64,000 bases of DNA from Anolis sagrei. Lineage: Eukaryota; Chordata; Lepidosauria; Squamata; Anolidae. The stretch is taken from NCBI RefSeq assembly GCF_037176765.1, contig NC_090024.1:112791508-112855507 (forward strand), written 5' to 3'. Below, in pieces: positions 21,501 through 36,500 of this stretch. How positions within the stretch are numbered: the first letter of the stretch is position 1; the number at the start of each line of letters is the position of its first letter. The position numbers were made by a program, and so were the translations under genes. Below the pieces are notes generated by a model, which was not told where the DNA came from, made no database searches, and saw nothing but the letters and a program-made list of their open reading frames with translations.

Positions 21501-24500
21501 TGATTCCCAAAATATAGGTTGCTTACCTGTAACCGTAAGTTTCCCAAGTGATCACCTGTGAATTCGCACATCCCCGCCCATCCTCCCCACTGTTGTTATG
21601 CCTCGGTTTTTCTAGCTGCTTTCGCGGCGGAAGAACTGAGGCGGTGGCTCCACCCACATGCTACTTATATTCGCAAGGGGAGAGTGGCCGTGGCCAACCA
21701 CCAAGTTTTTCAAATCTATCTAGAAGGTTCCGAAGCTGTCTGCTCAGGCGCAGAAACTACCACATGTGCAATTCACAGGGATCACGATGGGAAAGTGGGT
21801 GTTACCGCCCCCTAGTGGGCGCTGCAGTGATCCGGGGGGGGGGGGTAGTAATGGCCACAGGTGCGTTTGGGGGCAATGAATAACTGTAAGGGGTTGGTGA
21901 AAGCATAAAAGAAAGAAGGGAAGATTTAGAAAAATTGATTTCCAGGGAGTAGGCCAAATAAGTTTGGGAACCACTGCTGTAAAGAAATAATTGTACGAAT
22001 TATAATGACTAATTATCGTATTATCATAAGTAATTCAAATTGATTATTCTCTTTAACAGTTCTCTGTCCACTTAAAGAAAAGATACAATCTGTAAGCATC
22101 TAAAAAAAATACTGTACTTAAGTGCTGAGATGCAGCTTAAGAACCGCAAATTAAATTCAGACCAAGCTATCAGGAATAATTTTTCACTGAAATCAAGAAA
22201 AACTAAGTTTGGACCCAACACTATGAATTATTTTTACAATCCAGTTTCTTGCATATATATACAATGCACAAACCTTCTCAGGTGTCAACTTCATAAGCTC
22301 CATGTTTTCCATACTGTGGCGACGTCCAAGTCGTGGTCTTGTGCCTTGAAATAGTTATTATATCAGAGTTATTATTTCTCAAGATCACTAAAATCCAATT
22401 CCCATTTTGTTGATAATAGTAACTACATTAGATTGTTTAAATATGCCAATTCAGATTCATTTACAAAGCACAGAAGGGATTAGTAACAAGCTACCAGGAA
22501 CCTATATATTGTGATTTTATTTTATTATGTTGGTGTTGAATTCTTGCCATTAATATGTTGTAAACCACCTTGCGTACCCCCCAGGGGTGAGAGATGGTTT
22601 ATAAATATACTAAATAAGTAAATAAATAAATAACTTAACTTATGAGTACCTTTATATAGCTATATAGCAGTCATGCCGGCCACATGACCTTGGAGGTGTC
22701 TACGGACAACGCTGGCTCTTCGGCTTAGAAATGGAGATGAGCACCGCACCCCAGAGTCAGACATGACTGGACTTAATGTCAGGGGACTACCTTTACCTTT
22801 ACCTACCAGGAACCTGCATATATTCAAGGTCTTTCTTCTAGAAATCCATGCCCCCTGACAGTTAACAAGCTTATCATATCGTAATTGGCTTTTGGCCAGT
22901 AATGCAGTGCAAAGAATAATCAGGAAATATGTGCTATGACAATCGGAATGGCCACGGGTGGACAATTTTTGGATCATGTGATTTTAATATCTATATTAGA
23001 ATGTTTTTAATGCTTTGTCTTAGTGTTTACATGTCGTATATGCCGATGTTTAATGGTTTTAATGATTTTAATTTATAGTTATATGTCAGTGTTTAGCTAT
23101 TGTGATTTTATTTTATTATGTTGGTGTTGAATTCTTGCCATTAATATGTTGTAAACCACCTTGCGTACCCCCCAGGGGTGAGAGATGGTTTATAAATATA
23201 CTAAATAAGTAAATAAATAAATAACTTAACTTATGAGTACCTTTATATAGCTATTGTGAATTTTAGACCTTTCATGTTCCAGAAAAGGCAAAATCAGATT
23301 GTAGGAACCATTTTCCATTTTCTGATTGTGCCTACAAAATGAGGCCAGTATGTAAAGTGGGTGCAAAATGGTATGGCTACACCTCAAATGCAGGAGCTGC
23401 TGCCTCTTGTCAACAAAGAGCCCATTTGTGAACACCAAAAAGAACAACATATACAGCAATACCAGATCAAAGACCTCTGTTGTCCACTTCTCTACACAGT
23501 ACTCTAGTGAGCTAATCTCAAAATTTCTCCATCAATGAAATAAGACAGACCATAGAAGTCAAGAAATTGTTCTTAAATGTATTAAAAGACTTATTTTGTT
23601 TATATTTTATTGTTTTATGTATACTTTATCATGGAGGGAGAATAATGTTTATGTTAAATTAATTTTATTTTATTTTATTTTATTTTAAATCAGTTTGATC
23701 TAAGCATGGCTGTCTTTGATAAGCTATTTCTGATTATAAGATTTTTTTTTGGTTGACTTATATACTTTGTTTTTGGTTGACTTATGTTATATACTTCGTT
23801 TTACTCAACTGCTAGAGCTAAACAATCAAAACTTCATTTTAATGAAACACTGGGTGCTACGAACATGACAGAATGACTGGATACTTAGGAGAATATCTGG
23901 ATATTTCAGTATCTTTAGAAGGGTGCCATTTCCTGGGGAACCAAGCAAAGGCTACCCTATTTTTTCCAATCCGATTTCTACTGGAGCATAGATCACAAAT
24001 TTCAACAAGAGCCATGAAGCAAACCACACTTTGGGTTGTTTAGTTAGTCCAGCTATTGGGAAAAGGCAAGTGACAAGAAGTAGCCAGGATTCTTGAGAAT
24101 TCAACAAAGTAGATTCATCTGTAATAACACTTAGTGGGGCTGAGTTTTGTTTAAACTAATTGGACTGAAGATCCAGGGAGTGCGGTGGCGCAACGGGTTA
24201 AACTGTTGAATATGCTGATCTAAAGGTTGGCAGTTTGAAGCCATGGGTCGGGGTGAGCTCCAGCTGTTAGCCCTAGCTCCTGCCAGCCTAGCAGTTCAAA
24301 AACATATAAATTTGAGTAGATTGATAGGTACTGCTTCGGCAGGAAGGTAATAAAGGCGCCCATGCAGCCATGCTGTCAACACAACTAGGAAGTATCTATG
24401 GACAATAGGCTCCTCGGCTTGGAAATGGAAGAAGCGTACCTCCCCATGGCCAGAGTTGAGCACTGCCTCCAGAAAACCAGAGATGAAAGGGGAAGCTTTT

Positions 24501-27500
24501 ATTTATTTATTTATTTATCTATCTATTTATGGCATTTATATGCTGCCCTTCTCACCCCGAGGGGGACTCAGAGCAGCTTACAATATATATTTTCATATAA
24601 TATATTACATTATTAGCATAGTACAATATCAGTATTATATATTACTATATTGCACTATACCATTATATTGTAATATTATTAGCAATATGACATGTAATGT
24701 AAATATATAATTATAATATTGTATTATTATTACTAGTATTATATTGTATTACATTATAATATGGAATAGAATGTAATACAATATAATACTAGGAATAATA
24801 ATACAATATTATAATTATAATTATATGTTTACATTACATGTAATATTACTAATAAAATTACAATATAATGGTATAGTGCAATATAGTAATATATAATACT
24901 GATATTGTATTACATTATAATATGGAGCCCCCGTTGGCGCAGTGGGTTAAACCTCTGTGCCAACAGGACTGAAGACCGACAGGTTGCAGGTTCGAATCCG
25001 GGGAAAGGCGGATGAGCTCCCTCTATCAGCTCCAGGTCCTCATGCGGGGACATGTGAGAAGCCTCCCACAAGGATGATAAAACATCTAATTATCCGGGTG
25101 TCCCCTGGGCAACGTCCTTGCAGACGGCCAATTCTCTCACACCAGAAGCGACTTGCAATTTCTCAGGTCGCTCCTGACACGACAATTTTTTTAATAATAT
25201 TATAAATATTATATGTATATACAATATACTATATTATGTTATTAGTAAAGACAAGATGGAAATGTCTTCTGCTCCCCTCTGTCTTCGCTCTGGCCAGAGC
25301 AGCAGTTGGTGCCACAGGGGGGAGGGGCCTTTTCCCTTTGTTATGTGTATTTGTATGACATTGTTATTCCACTGTATTAAGGCATTGAATGTTTGCCCAT
25401 CTGTGTATGTTGTAATCTGCTCTGAGTCCCCTCGTGGAGCTAAAGCAGAATATAAATAGTGTTGTTGTTGTTACTGTATTGTCGAAGGCTTTCATGGCCG
25501 GAATCACTAGGTTGTTGTAGGTTTTTCGGGCTGTATGGCCATGTTCTAAAAGCTTCTAGAACATGGCCATACAGCACGAAAAACCTACAACAACCCTATT
25601 ATTATTATTATTATTATTATTGAGGAATCTTGCATTTTACTGAAAGAAGAAATGCACTAGAAGCATTTACTTACCACAGAAGCTACTATCTGGGAAATTA
25701 TTTTCTGTCATCACTGAATTGTTTGTGCTGAAGCTTAGACCAAGCACCATCTGGAGATCGGAGAGGTTAAGCTTAGCTGTTAGTTCTCCAGTTTTATCCC
25801 CCACCTGCAACCAAAAGTATTTATGTATTATGTAGCTATGCCATATAGATTATCCACAAATCCCTTTATCACAGTCTAGCGTGAAGGTTTTACCATTGAA
25901 ATTTTCAAGTATTTGGTATTTTAGAGATTGTAAAAGCATAATGTTGGCTCCAAACCAATTGTGATGAAACTCTGGAGCAAAGAGGATAGTAAATTAGAAG
26001 TTGGTTTTTATTGTGAATGATAATTCTTGGATGCTAGCATGAGTAACCCTCACTTATGGAAATACGCCCCCCCCCCCCCCCCCAAGATCAGCATCTCAAG
26101 GAGTCCACCAAACATTCTGATTTGCAAAACCTTGTCACTAAGACATTATTCAGAAAGATACCAAATACTGAACTAGCAGGAAACATGGAAATGAAAAATG
26201 AATATGAAGGAGGCTGAACTCAACTTTTTCTGAATTAAGATGTTCGACCCTTGCCTCGGGATGCTGGCATAAGTGATAAATAAACCCATGAGTGTGGATA
26301 ACTCAGGCAGTCATCCAGAGAATAACAATTTTACAATTATACTTTGTTCTATTGCATCTTTTATTTTCAAAGAGAACACTTTGTTCATCAGTTCTTATGA
26401 CATCAACAGACAACCATTAGTCACAACTGTAACTCACACATTTCCAACTACATTTGCTGCATACTGTGCAGAAATATGGAAGACAATGTACCAGGACCTT
26501 CAAAAGTGCACACATAACCACAACAAGAGAATGATACCCAGCTGCTCCTATGCGTTTGCCCATTTCTAACATCACTACAAGCAAAATGTAGGAGCCATTT
26601 CAAATCCTGATGCAGTTCTCTCAACAATATATCTAAATCAGTGGTTCTCAACCTGGGGTCCCCAGATGTTTTTGGCCTTCAACTCCCAGAAATCCTAACA
26701 GCTGGTAAATTGGCTGGGATTTCTGGGAGTTGTAGGCCAAAAACATCTGGGGACCCCAGGTTGAGAACCACTGAAAACGATCTGTTCGAAAGATGTACAT
26801 ACTTTTTCTTTCCTTTTGAGATCATGGGCACAAAGTAATGAATCCATGTATACATACCTCCCTTGAAATGTCTAAGTGTCTTTCTGCATAATGCATAGCT
26901 TGATCATGGTTCCCAAGGGCTGTATATGCATTTCCTAAACTCCAGCAGGCCCTTCCTTCACCAATTCTGAAAAAATAGTTCAACAGTGTCACACTTACGA
27001 AAATACTTCAGATTCTAACTGCTGAAATCAGTAACTACATTGTGGGAATTACTGCACATTTCTATCCATGAAACTCTAATTAATGCAACTATAGGGTCCT
27101 ATGAAAAAATCAATAATAATCTGTTCTGCCATTTATGGCCATTTCATGGAGGAGCAATGAAAGTGAAGAGAAGTAATTGTATCAACAGTAACCTAAGGAT
27201 GCTCAATTAAGTTAAAACATCATGAGAAATAGCTACACAGAGAAGTATTTGTGCACTTAGTTCAGGGGTCCTCAAACTTTTTAAACAGAGGGCCAGGTCA
27301 CAGTCCCTCAAACTGTTGGAGGGCCGGATTATAATTTGAAGAAAAAAAAAGAATTAATTCCTATGCACACTGCACATATCTTATTTGTGGTGCAAAACCA
27401 CTTAAAACAATACAATAATTAAAATGAAGAACAATTTTAGCAAATATAAACTTATTAGTATTTCAATGGGAAGTGTGGGCCTTCTTTTGGCTGATGAGAT

Positions 27501-30500
27501 AGGATTGTTGTTGTTGTGTGCTTTCAAGTCATTTCAGACTTAGATTGACCCTGAGCGAGGGCCAGGTAAATGACCTTGGAGGGCCGCATCCAGCCCCCAG
27601 GCCTTAGTTTGAGGACCCCTGACTTAGTTAATGGTGACTATCTCCTGCTTTCAGCATGAGAAAGCATGAGGCTGAGTTCCAATGCTAACTATGCATGCAA
27701 AATAAATGTATATTGGTTACTGAAATATTTTCAACAGACCTACTCCTCCCACTTCAAAAGATTTGTACTAGAAGGACTCTGAGTTAATATATTTCTTAAG
27801 AAGCAGTTCCCCTATCATAGGGTAAATTCCTACTAAAATGGAATTCCTGTTGTTCAAGATGCTACTTCTAAAGTAGTTTAATTGGATTTTGCAACGCAAA
27901 TGGAAAAGAGTCACATGTCCCATTGGTCAAATTTAAGTGTTTTAGGCATGCCAAAGTAGCTCTTTGTTTTCCTGCCAATATGAAGTAGGAAATTCTATAG
28001 GATCATTTTATACTTATATTAGTTATACAGCCACAGACGTACCTATCATTCAGTTCTTCAGCAATTGCCAAGTGCTTTAGATGATAATCAATAGCCTTTT
28101 CATAGTCCTGGAGTAAAGTGTATGTATTTCCAAGGCTGTAGCAAGCCTGTGCTTCTACGGCTCTGTCTGACAGCTGCCTGGCGAGCTGCAGGGTCTTCCT
28201 AAAGAATAAACAAGTAGATATTATCTCTACAATATCATCAATATATTGTTGCAACACATACAGCCCTCCATTTTTTTAATTCAGTTGCATTAAATTAATC
28301 TATAGAAAGTTATGTTTCTTGCATATGCTTTTTAAAAACCTAGAATATGCTTTTAAAGACAACCTTATTTACAAAATAAAAAAGCATACAGCAGAAGTTC
28401 ACAATAAAGGCTGCAAATCATTACACTATGTAACAAAATTTGGGTTTTTTTCTGCTCCTGGTCTGAAAGTGTTATTTCCTGTTTAATTGTGTGATACTGA
28501 CTTTGAAAGTTATTATACTTTAAAAACTTTGTTTTTGTGGCTTCCACAAACTATGTTGAATTGGCCTAGACCCTATGAGATATTCATTTTAAAACTATTT
28601 ATTATTTATTTACTATACTTGTATATCGCCTTTCTCAGCCTATTGGCGACTCAAGGCGGTTTGCAATAAGTCAGTACACATAATAGCGAAATACAAATTA
28701 AGCATTAAAGCAATATAAAACCACAATAGAAACCATAAAAACCAATATCATTATCATCAGCGTCTCCTAGTTAAAAAACTTTGTCCAAGTTCCATTGACA
28801 AGTGATTCCATTTCCTATGTCAGTTACTCTGCATTTGTAAACGCTTGCACATATAACTATGTCTTAACAAAGACCACCAGCATTGAAGTGATGGTCCTCC
28901 AACATCAACTCCGCTGGGCCGGCCACGTTGTCCGGATGCCCGACCACCATCTCCCAAAGCAGTTGCTCTATTCTGAACTTAAGAACGGAAAACGGAATGT
29001 TGGTGGACAGGAAAAGAGATTTAAAGATGGCCTCAAAGCCAACCTTAAAAACTCTGGCATTGACACTGAGAACTGGGAAGCCCTGGCCCTTGACCGCTCC
29101 AGCTGGAGGTCAGCTGTGACCAGCAGTGCTGCGGAATTCGAGGAGGCACGAATGGAGGGTGAAAGAAAGAAATGTGCCAGGAGGAAGGCGCGTCAAGCCA
29201 ACCCTGACCGGGACCGCCTTCCACCTGGAAACCAATGCCTTCACTGTGGGAGAAGATGCAGGTCAAGAATAGGGCTCCACAGCCACCTACAAACCCACAA
29301 AAATAGTCATCAAGGAAGAATATCTTACTCATCCAACGAGGGATCGCCTAAGTAAGTAAGTAAAGTATTAACTTTTCTCCAAAACGTTATGAGTGAGGGA
29401 GCCGATCTAATCTCCTTAGGGAGGGCGTTTTATAGCTGAGGGGCCACCACAGAGAAGTCCCTATTTCTCATCCCCACCAATCATACTTGTGATGAAAGCA
29501 GGATCGAGAGCAGGGCCTCCCCGACAATCTTAAAGTCCTAGATCAGTGCTTCTCAACCTTGGGTCCCCAGATGTTTTTGGCTTACAACTCTCAGAAATCC
29601 CAGCCAGTTTACCAGCTGTTAGCATTGCTGGGAATTGTAGACCAAACCATCTGGGGACCCCAGGTTGAAAACCACTGCCTTAGATGGTTCATAAGGGGAG
29701 ATGCGTTCGGACAGGCAAAATGTGGTGCAGAATGTCCCGCAAAAACAAAGTTTTTGCAGTTTAATAAACCTTTTCCATGTTTTTACCAAATTAAAAAATG
29801 ACATTTATAACCCTGGAACAAAAAATTGTGTTACATAGTGTTATTAGAAGGTAAGGTGGATCCATAGTTAACCATGTAAATGAAAATAAGTACACTATTT
29901 GTGAAGGTCATAACTGAAACAATGTTATTTAATAAACTAACTTGTAGTATTCAGCCGCTGTTTCAAACTCCCCAAGGAAAATATAAGCATTTCCAAGATT
30001 ACTGTAGGCTCTTCTTTCTGCAGCTCGATCTCCAAATTCTTTTGCAATTAAAAGACGCTGCAAAACAAAGTTCTCTTGTTAAAATTTCAGGGGCGACAGA
30101 ATACCTAGAATACAATGGGTACCCTTATTTGTGTAACCCCACCTCAAAAATATGCAAAGAGCATCTTGAAATGATCCCTACATTCCAAAACCTGGTGTTT
30201 CAGCTAAATAGTGGACTGTATAGGCATGGTATGCATTGCCAAGGCATCTGAGAGCACCTGATTTCTGCTTTTGTTAATTTGTGAAAGTATCTATTTAGAG
30301 TATTTATAGCCTGCCTTCCAGCCAAAAAGGCCCCTCAATGTAACTAATGATTAAATTGTTAGTTTTGTACCCACTCTCTCAGATTCTATATAAGATAACA
30401 ACACATAAGGAAAAGACAAAGGCAGTGGGAGAAGTAATAAAGTCCAGCCAATCAGATGGCAGAGCAAAGACTGTGAAGCGATCATCAGCCACTAGGCCAG

Positions 30501-33500
30501 TAGTTCTCAACCTGTGGGTACCCATATGTTTTGGTCTTCAACTCCCAGAAATCCTAACAGCTGGTAAACTGGCTGTGATTTGTGACAGTTGTAGACCAAA
30601 ACACCTGGGGACCCATAGGTTGGGAACCACTACACTAGGCCAAAGCATAGTATAACTTAGAGAAAATTAAGAGTAACAGACCACAAACTGCATTTCTAAA
30701 TGGCAGGTGAACAATATAGTATCCTGAGAAGCACTAACATATACTTTGCTTGTACCTGTTCATGGGCAATGACAGCACTCCTGAAGTTCCCCAGAAGATA
30801 ATGGGTATTGCCCAGGTTTCCATACGCACGCCCCTGTGCAGCTCTATCTCCCAGTTCTGTCACTATGTTCAGGTTCTCCCTATTTAACAGGGAAAGGGAG
30901 AAAAAAGAGATATGAAGTTTGTTTGGCAGGACTATACAACTAATATTTAGGACAATTATGAATGTTCCTGGTATTATGAGGTAAAAAAACACTTATATTT
31001 GATGAGAGCGCCTTTACAGCTATGGTATATAACAAACTTGCCAGGCCCCTTGTGAATGTGGAAGCACACCAACTTGTAACAAGGGCCCTGATTCAGATAC
31101 TGAGATGTGGCACAATCTGAACACACAGTAAAACTGCACTGATCACCCAAACCTCTCAGAAGCAGTGGAAGAAAGGGTCTATTCCTAAATTTAATCACGA
31201 ATCCTAATTATTCATTTATTAGAAACATTTATTCTCACCCCAAAGGGGACTCAGGGCAGAGCACAGCATATATATAGCAAACATTCAATGCAGGGACACA
31301 AATTCATATACACATACATAAACATTAAAAACATTTATCTCAATATTAAAATGCACCATTTAAAACCGTCCTAGTAATCAGTGTCAAATCTAATCGGCCT
31401 GATAATCTTTCCTATTGCTGCTTTCTTGCCCTGTCCCGAAAGTTTGGTCCCACAGCTAAGTTTTGACCATCCTTCTAAAGGACAGGAGGGAAGGGGCTGA
31501 TCTGATCTCACCAGGAAGGGAGTTCCATAGCCGGGGGGCAATCACCGAGAAGGCCCTGTCTCTGGTCCCCACCAATCGCATCTGTGACAATGGCAGGACA
31601 GAAAGCAGGGTCTCTCTGGAAGATCTTAATCTCCGAGATGGTTCATAGGAGGAGATGCGTTCAGACAGGTAAATTGGGCCGGGGCCGTTTAGGGCTTTAT
31701 AGGCCAAAGCCAGCACTCTGAATTGTGCCCGGAAGCAAACAGGCAGCCAGTGAAGCTGGCGTAACATGGGAGTTGTATGCTCCCTGTATGCCGCCCAAGT
31801 TATTAACCTGGCTGAGTCTCGTTGGACTATTTGAATGCTAAATGCCTTGGAGTACAAAAGGTAAAAGGTAAACTGAAGACAACATTAGAGTATTTTTGTG
31901 CTGTGTTTTTTTGCTTTGCGCTGTGTTTATGTTCTGTAGAAACTTCATTCACACTAGTGCTTCTCAGGCTATCTGATGCGAGGGACCAAATTATTTTTCT
32001 CTAGTGTGCCAGGGACCAGTGCTCACTGGCTACAATTGTGTTTTTCTTTTCTGGGAAACTGCCAGGGATCAGCAGCCCATGGCTCACTGCACAGCATTAA
32101 CTTGCACAGCCCTAGACTTCATGTTTAAAATCAGGTGATATTATCTACTGGAGACTATACCAGAGAGGGAGAAACGCATGCAAAAGCTGTTGTACATGCC
32201 CAAGAGACCTTTGGCCTTATGGTAGTCCCCCCTGTAGGAGAGAGGTGATTAATGGAAACTGAATCATTTCAGCCTCTCTATGTCCCTTTTACACAGCCAT
32301 ATAATCCAGATTAGCAAATCAGATAATCCACATTATCTGCTTTGAACTGGATTATAGGAGCCTACACTACCTTATAATCCAGTTCAAAGCAGATAATATG
32401 GATGTTATATGGTAGTGTAGAAGGGGCCAATATGGTGAATATTCAGGAAAAAATAAATTTTTGTGACTTCTCCATGTCAAAAGTTATTTCCATAAACCCA
32501 CTACCTTGTAAAATAATACATTTTTAAAAAAACACTTCCAATATCATCAGCCAAGCCTACTTAAACATTATGCTAAAAAAATTTTAATTGCTATTTTGGC
32601 TTTATTAAGTTCTGAAAATTGGATTTTATTCTTTTTCTTCTTTCATAAACATATAACCATTATTGAAAACAGGATATGTGTAACTAAAATGAAGCAAAAC
32701 CCAGACAAAAACAATGCTCAACAGATTTCAGTCTGTTGGAACCAAGACGTTTATGTGGCTGCTTGCTGTACTGACCAGAAACACTTTCCCATCTAAGGAA
32801 AAATCTGCATACCCTTCTTCCCAACTGGTGAAGCATTCTGTGTCATGCTTTTGCAACCTCAAAACAAGGCTTCTGTAATTATTAACTATCCCTTGAAAAC
32901 TGGTCAGGAGCAGCAAAAAACTGAACAGCTTTCCCCATTCACAATACTATTTTCTGAGAGCTTCGGTTTGGCATGGATATTTAAGGCTGATGTTACAATT
33001 TACTGATAGTTCTAACCAACCACTGCATTTCAGTGATAAATATTAAGTTGCTTTTGTAACTGGAGATAAAGGAAAAAGTACGAACTGGTGAAACCTTTGT
33101 CTATTGCATTTTAGAAATATTTGTGGCTTGGCTTTAACAAAGTTTTAATCCAATCATATCAACTCAGAGAAAACTGAAATTCAGTTTTATAATTTTTTAA
33201 CTAACACATTTCAAAGCAATATTTCAACTTACATGCATATTTTGCATATTCTAAATTACATTAAAAGCAATTTAAAAAACTATAAACTTACTCATAATAC
33301 TCAGCAGCTTTCTGCAATGCAGCTTTAACATCGTCAGGAAACTCTCCTGGATCATGCGTACCTGCACAGGCCACACTCTTACCCTTGGAGTGATACACAT
33401 TCCCAAGGTTATAAAGTGCTCTTGCTTCTCCAACCTGTCACACATACAAAAGTATGCTGAAAATTAATTTCGGACAATTGCCTGTTGAACATTTTGAGAT

Positions 33501-36500
33501 ACAAATAAAAATAGCTGTACGCATAATAAAAAACATGAAGACACTGTCTAATACAAAATCTTTGCACTCGCAAGCCCGAAAGAAAAGGCACTCTCTAATT
33601 TGACTCCTTCCAAAGGTCTTGGGCAAATGCCCCCTTAATCCCCAAGTCACATGGCCAGTGACCAATGGTCATGTAACTGGGAATCTCCCTCAATGGACAG
33701 AAGCATACGAGTAGCTCGGCCTGTCACTGAACATTGAGAAAACCAAAGTGCTATTCCAGCAGTCACCAGCCAATCCCTCTCCAATGCCAGAGATACAGCT
33801 TAATGGTGTAACATTAGAAAATGTTGACAATTTCCGCTACCTCTGCACTCGCAGAGCTCAGGCGGTGTTGTATTTCGGTGTCAATGTTGACTTTGGTGGA
33901 GAAGAACTCCACCAAAGTCAACATCGACACCGAAATACAACATCATCTGAGCTCTGCGAGTGTAGCATTTTTCCGAATGAAGAAGAGTGTTTGAGGACAG
34001 GACATCCATAGGAATACCAAGGTACTTGTTTATAAAGCTATTGTCCTCCCAACCCTACTATATGCCTGCGAGACGTGGATTGTCTACAGACGTTACATGC
34101 AACTCCTGGAATGATTCCATCAGCGCTGCCTCCGGAAAATCCTGCAAATCTCTTGGGAAGACAGGCAGACAAACATCAGCATGCTGGAAGAAGCAAACAC
34201 CACCAGCACCGAAGCGATGGTCCTCCGCCATCAACTCCACTGGACTGGCCACGTTGTCCGGATGCCCGACCACCGTCTCCCAAAGCAGATGCTCTACTCC
34301 GAACTCAAGAACGGAAAACGGAATGTTGGTGGACAGGAAAAGAGATGTAAAGATGGGCTCAAAGCCAACCTTAAAACTCTGGCATAGACATTGAGAACTG
34401 GGAAGCTCTGGCCCTTGAGCACTCCAGCTGGAGGTCAGCTGTGACCAGCAGTGCTGAAGAATGGAGGGCGAAAGAGAGAAATGTCCCGAGAGGAAGGCGT
34501 ATCAAGCCAATCCCGACAGAGACCACCTTCCCCCTGGAAACCAATGCCCTCACTGCGGGAGAAGATGCAGATCAAGAATAGGGCTCCACAGTCACCAAGG
34601 GACCCACCAGAACACTGATCCTGGAAGACTATCCTACTCGTCCAATGAGGGATCGCCTAAGTAAGTAAGTAACTGGGGATGATGGGATGTCGCCCAACTG
34701 TTCTGGAAGGTGCCGAGCTCAGGACAGGCTGTATTACTCGACCGGATGTCCACCTGTTCCTACTCACTGTCATGTTCAAAAATGCCACTGGCTACATAAA
34801 AGTCAAAGGATTTCAGAATTTGGGAAAGGTTTCCTTTAAATTTAAACAGCTCAGTATTCCTCTCAATGACCCATATATCCAAGTGTCTACATCCTTGCTA
34901 AAAAAAAGTCTGCAATCTAAAGATGGTATTAACATTCACACACACAAGGGAAATACTTGACCTGTTGTGGCTCTCTCTCTGTATTTTACAGCGTCAAATG
35001 GCTAGAACATTTACTCTAGCAGATAAAATTAATTTCATTCTCTCTGTCATGAGATGAAGGACTTGGTTGTACCAAATTCTAGTCCTTATTACATAACTTG
35101 CATCCTCTTGATTTAGAAAGGTATCCAGAACAAGTTTCACAGCATGTTGATTTTTCTAAGTCAGGCCCCTTCTGCACTGCCAAATAATTCAGATTATCAA
35201 AGTAGATAATCCACTTTACCTGCTTTGAACTGGATCAAATGAGTCTACACTGCTATATAATCCAGTTCAAAGCAGATAATCTGGATTTTACATAGCAGTG
35301 TAGATGCATATCATGCACAACGCTTGGCTAATCGAGTATTCAACATCTGCTCAAACAAGTATTGTCTCTGTAGAGGGTTGGTTTTTTGCCCGAGCTGAAA
35401 AGGGGAAATATTACATATCCTGTCCAGTTTATTTTCTAGAGGTCTGTGGTGAAAGAGAGAAAGACACACACAGAGAGAGAATATGATACTAGAATGTGTG
35501 AGTTAATACTGCTGCAGCCTCTTAGACAACCTGTTTAGCCTAAGCTTTCACACCACTAGAACAAAATTGGCATCATTTTACTACCTCCACGTGAGAAATC
35601 TTAAGCTCTAGAAAGATTTTAACATTGATGCTAGAGGGTTTTTTTTTAATATTATGATTCAAACAGTAATTACTCTTACCTTGTCACTTAGGTCTCTGGA
35701 AATGTCAAGATGTCTCTGACAGCAGACAATTGCTTCTTCATAATTTCCAAGGATTTTTAAAGTATTGCCTAAATTCCCACTTGCTTTAGCTTCTCCCAGT
35801 TGGTCCCCGATAGTCCTGTAAATTGCAAAAGACACTCACTAGTATCTACCCTTTTAAAGATAAAGGTGTACTCAATCTACCTCACAAAGCAGAATTTTTC
35901 ACCATTAAATAACATGTGCGTTGCATCCTCGTTCAAACATAGCTGAGCAACAATCCCAGCTATTTTTTTACTCAAGACAAAATATTTAATGCATATCCCA
36001 GATCTAGCTGAATCCACGTATGATGGGTACTTGGAGCATGCTACAGCTGATGCTCCACAAATATCTAGATGGTAGTACCAGCTTGTAGGAACTATCATGG
36101 AGGACAACAGGAAATGCTGGTGGACAACAAAAAGGGGAATGCTGGTGGATAACAAAAAAGATTTAAAGATGGTCTGAAAGCTAAACTAAACAATGTGGAA
36201 CTGGGAAGCCCTGGCAATCCAGCATTGTAACTGGAGGTCAACTGTTACCAACAGTGCTATGGATTTTGAAGAGGCACAAATAGAGGGCGAAACGTGCCGA
36301 AAGAAAGGCGCATCAAACAAACCCTTATTGTGATCATCTTCCACCTATGTCCACCTATGTTTCAGTATGTCCTCACTGAAAACAACCATGTGGATCCAGA
36401 ACAGGTATTCACAGCCATTTACAGATCCACCACCAATTTTTTACCTCTAGAAGACAACCACACTCAACCATAAGTAGTCACCCACGAGGAGGAGATTCCC

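Noticed and set aside
21548-21883. 111- and 85-codon CpG-rich frames
   Set aside because: They lie within an inverted-repeat element and have no splice or family support.
28003-28257. Independent small TPR gene on the - strand
   Set aside because: Its TPR part is GPSM2 exon 28043-28198; the extensions on both sides are intron read-through.
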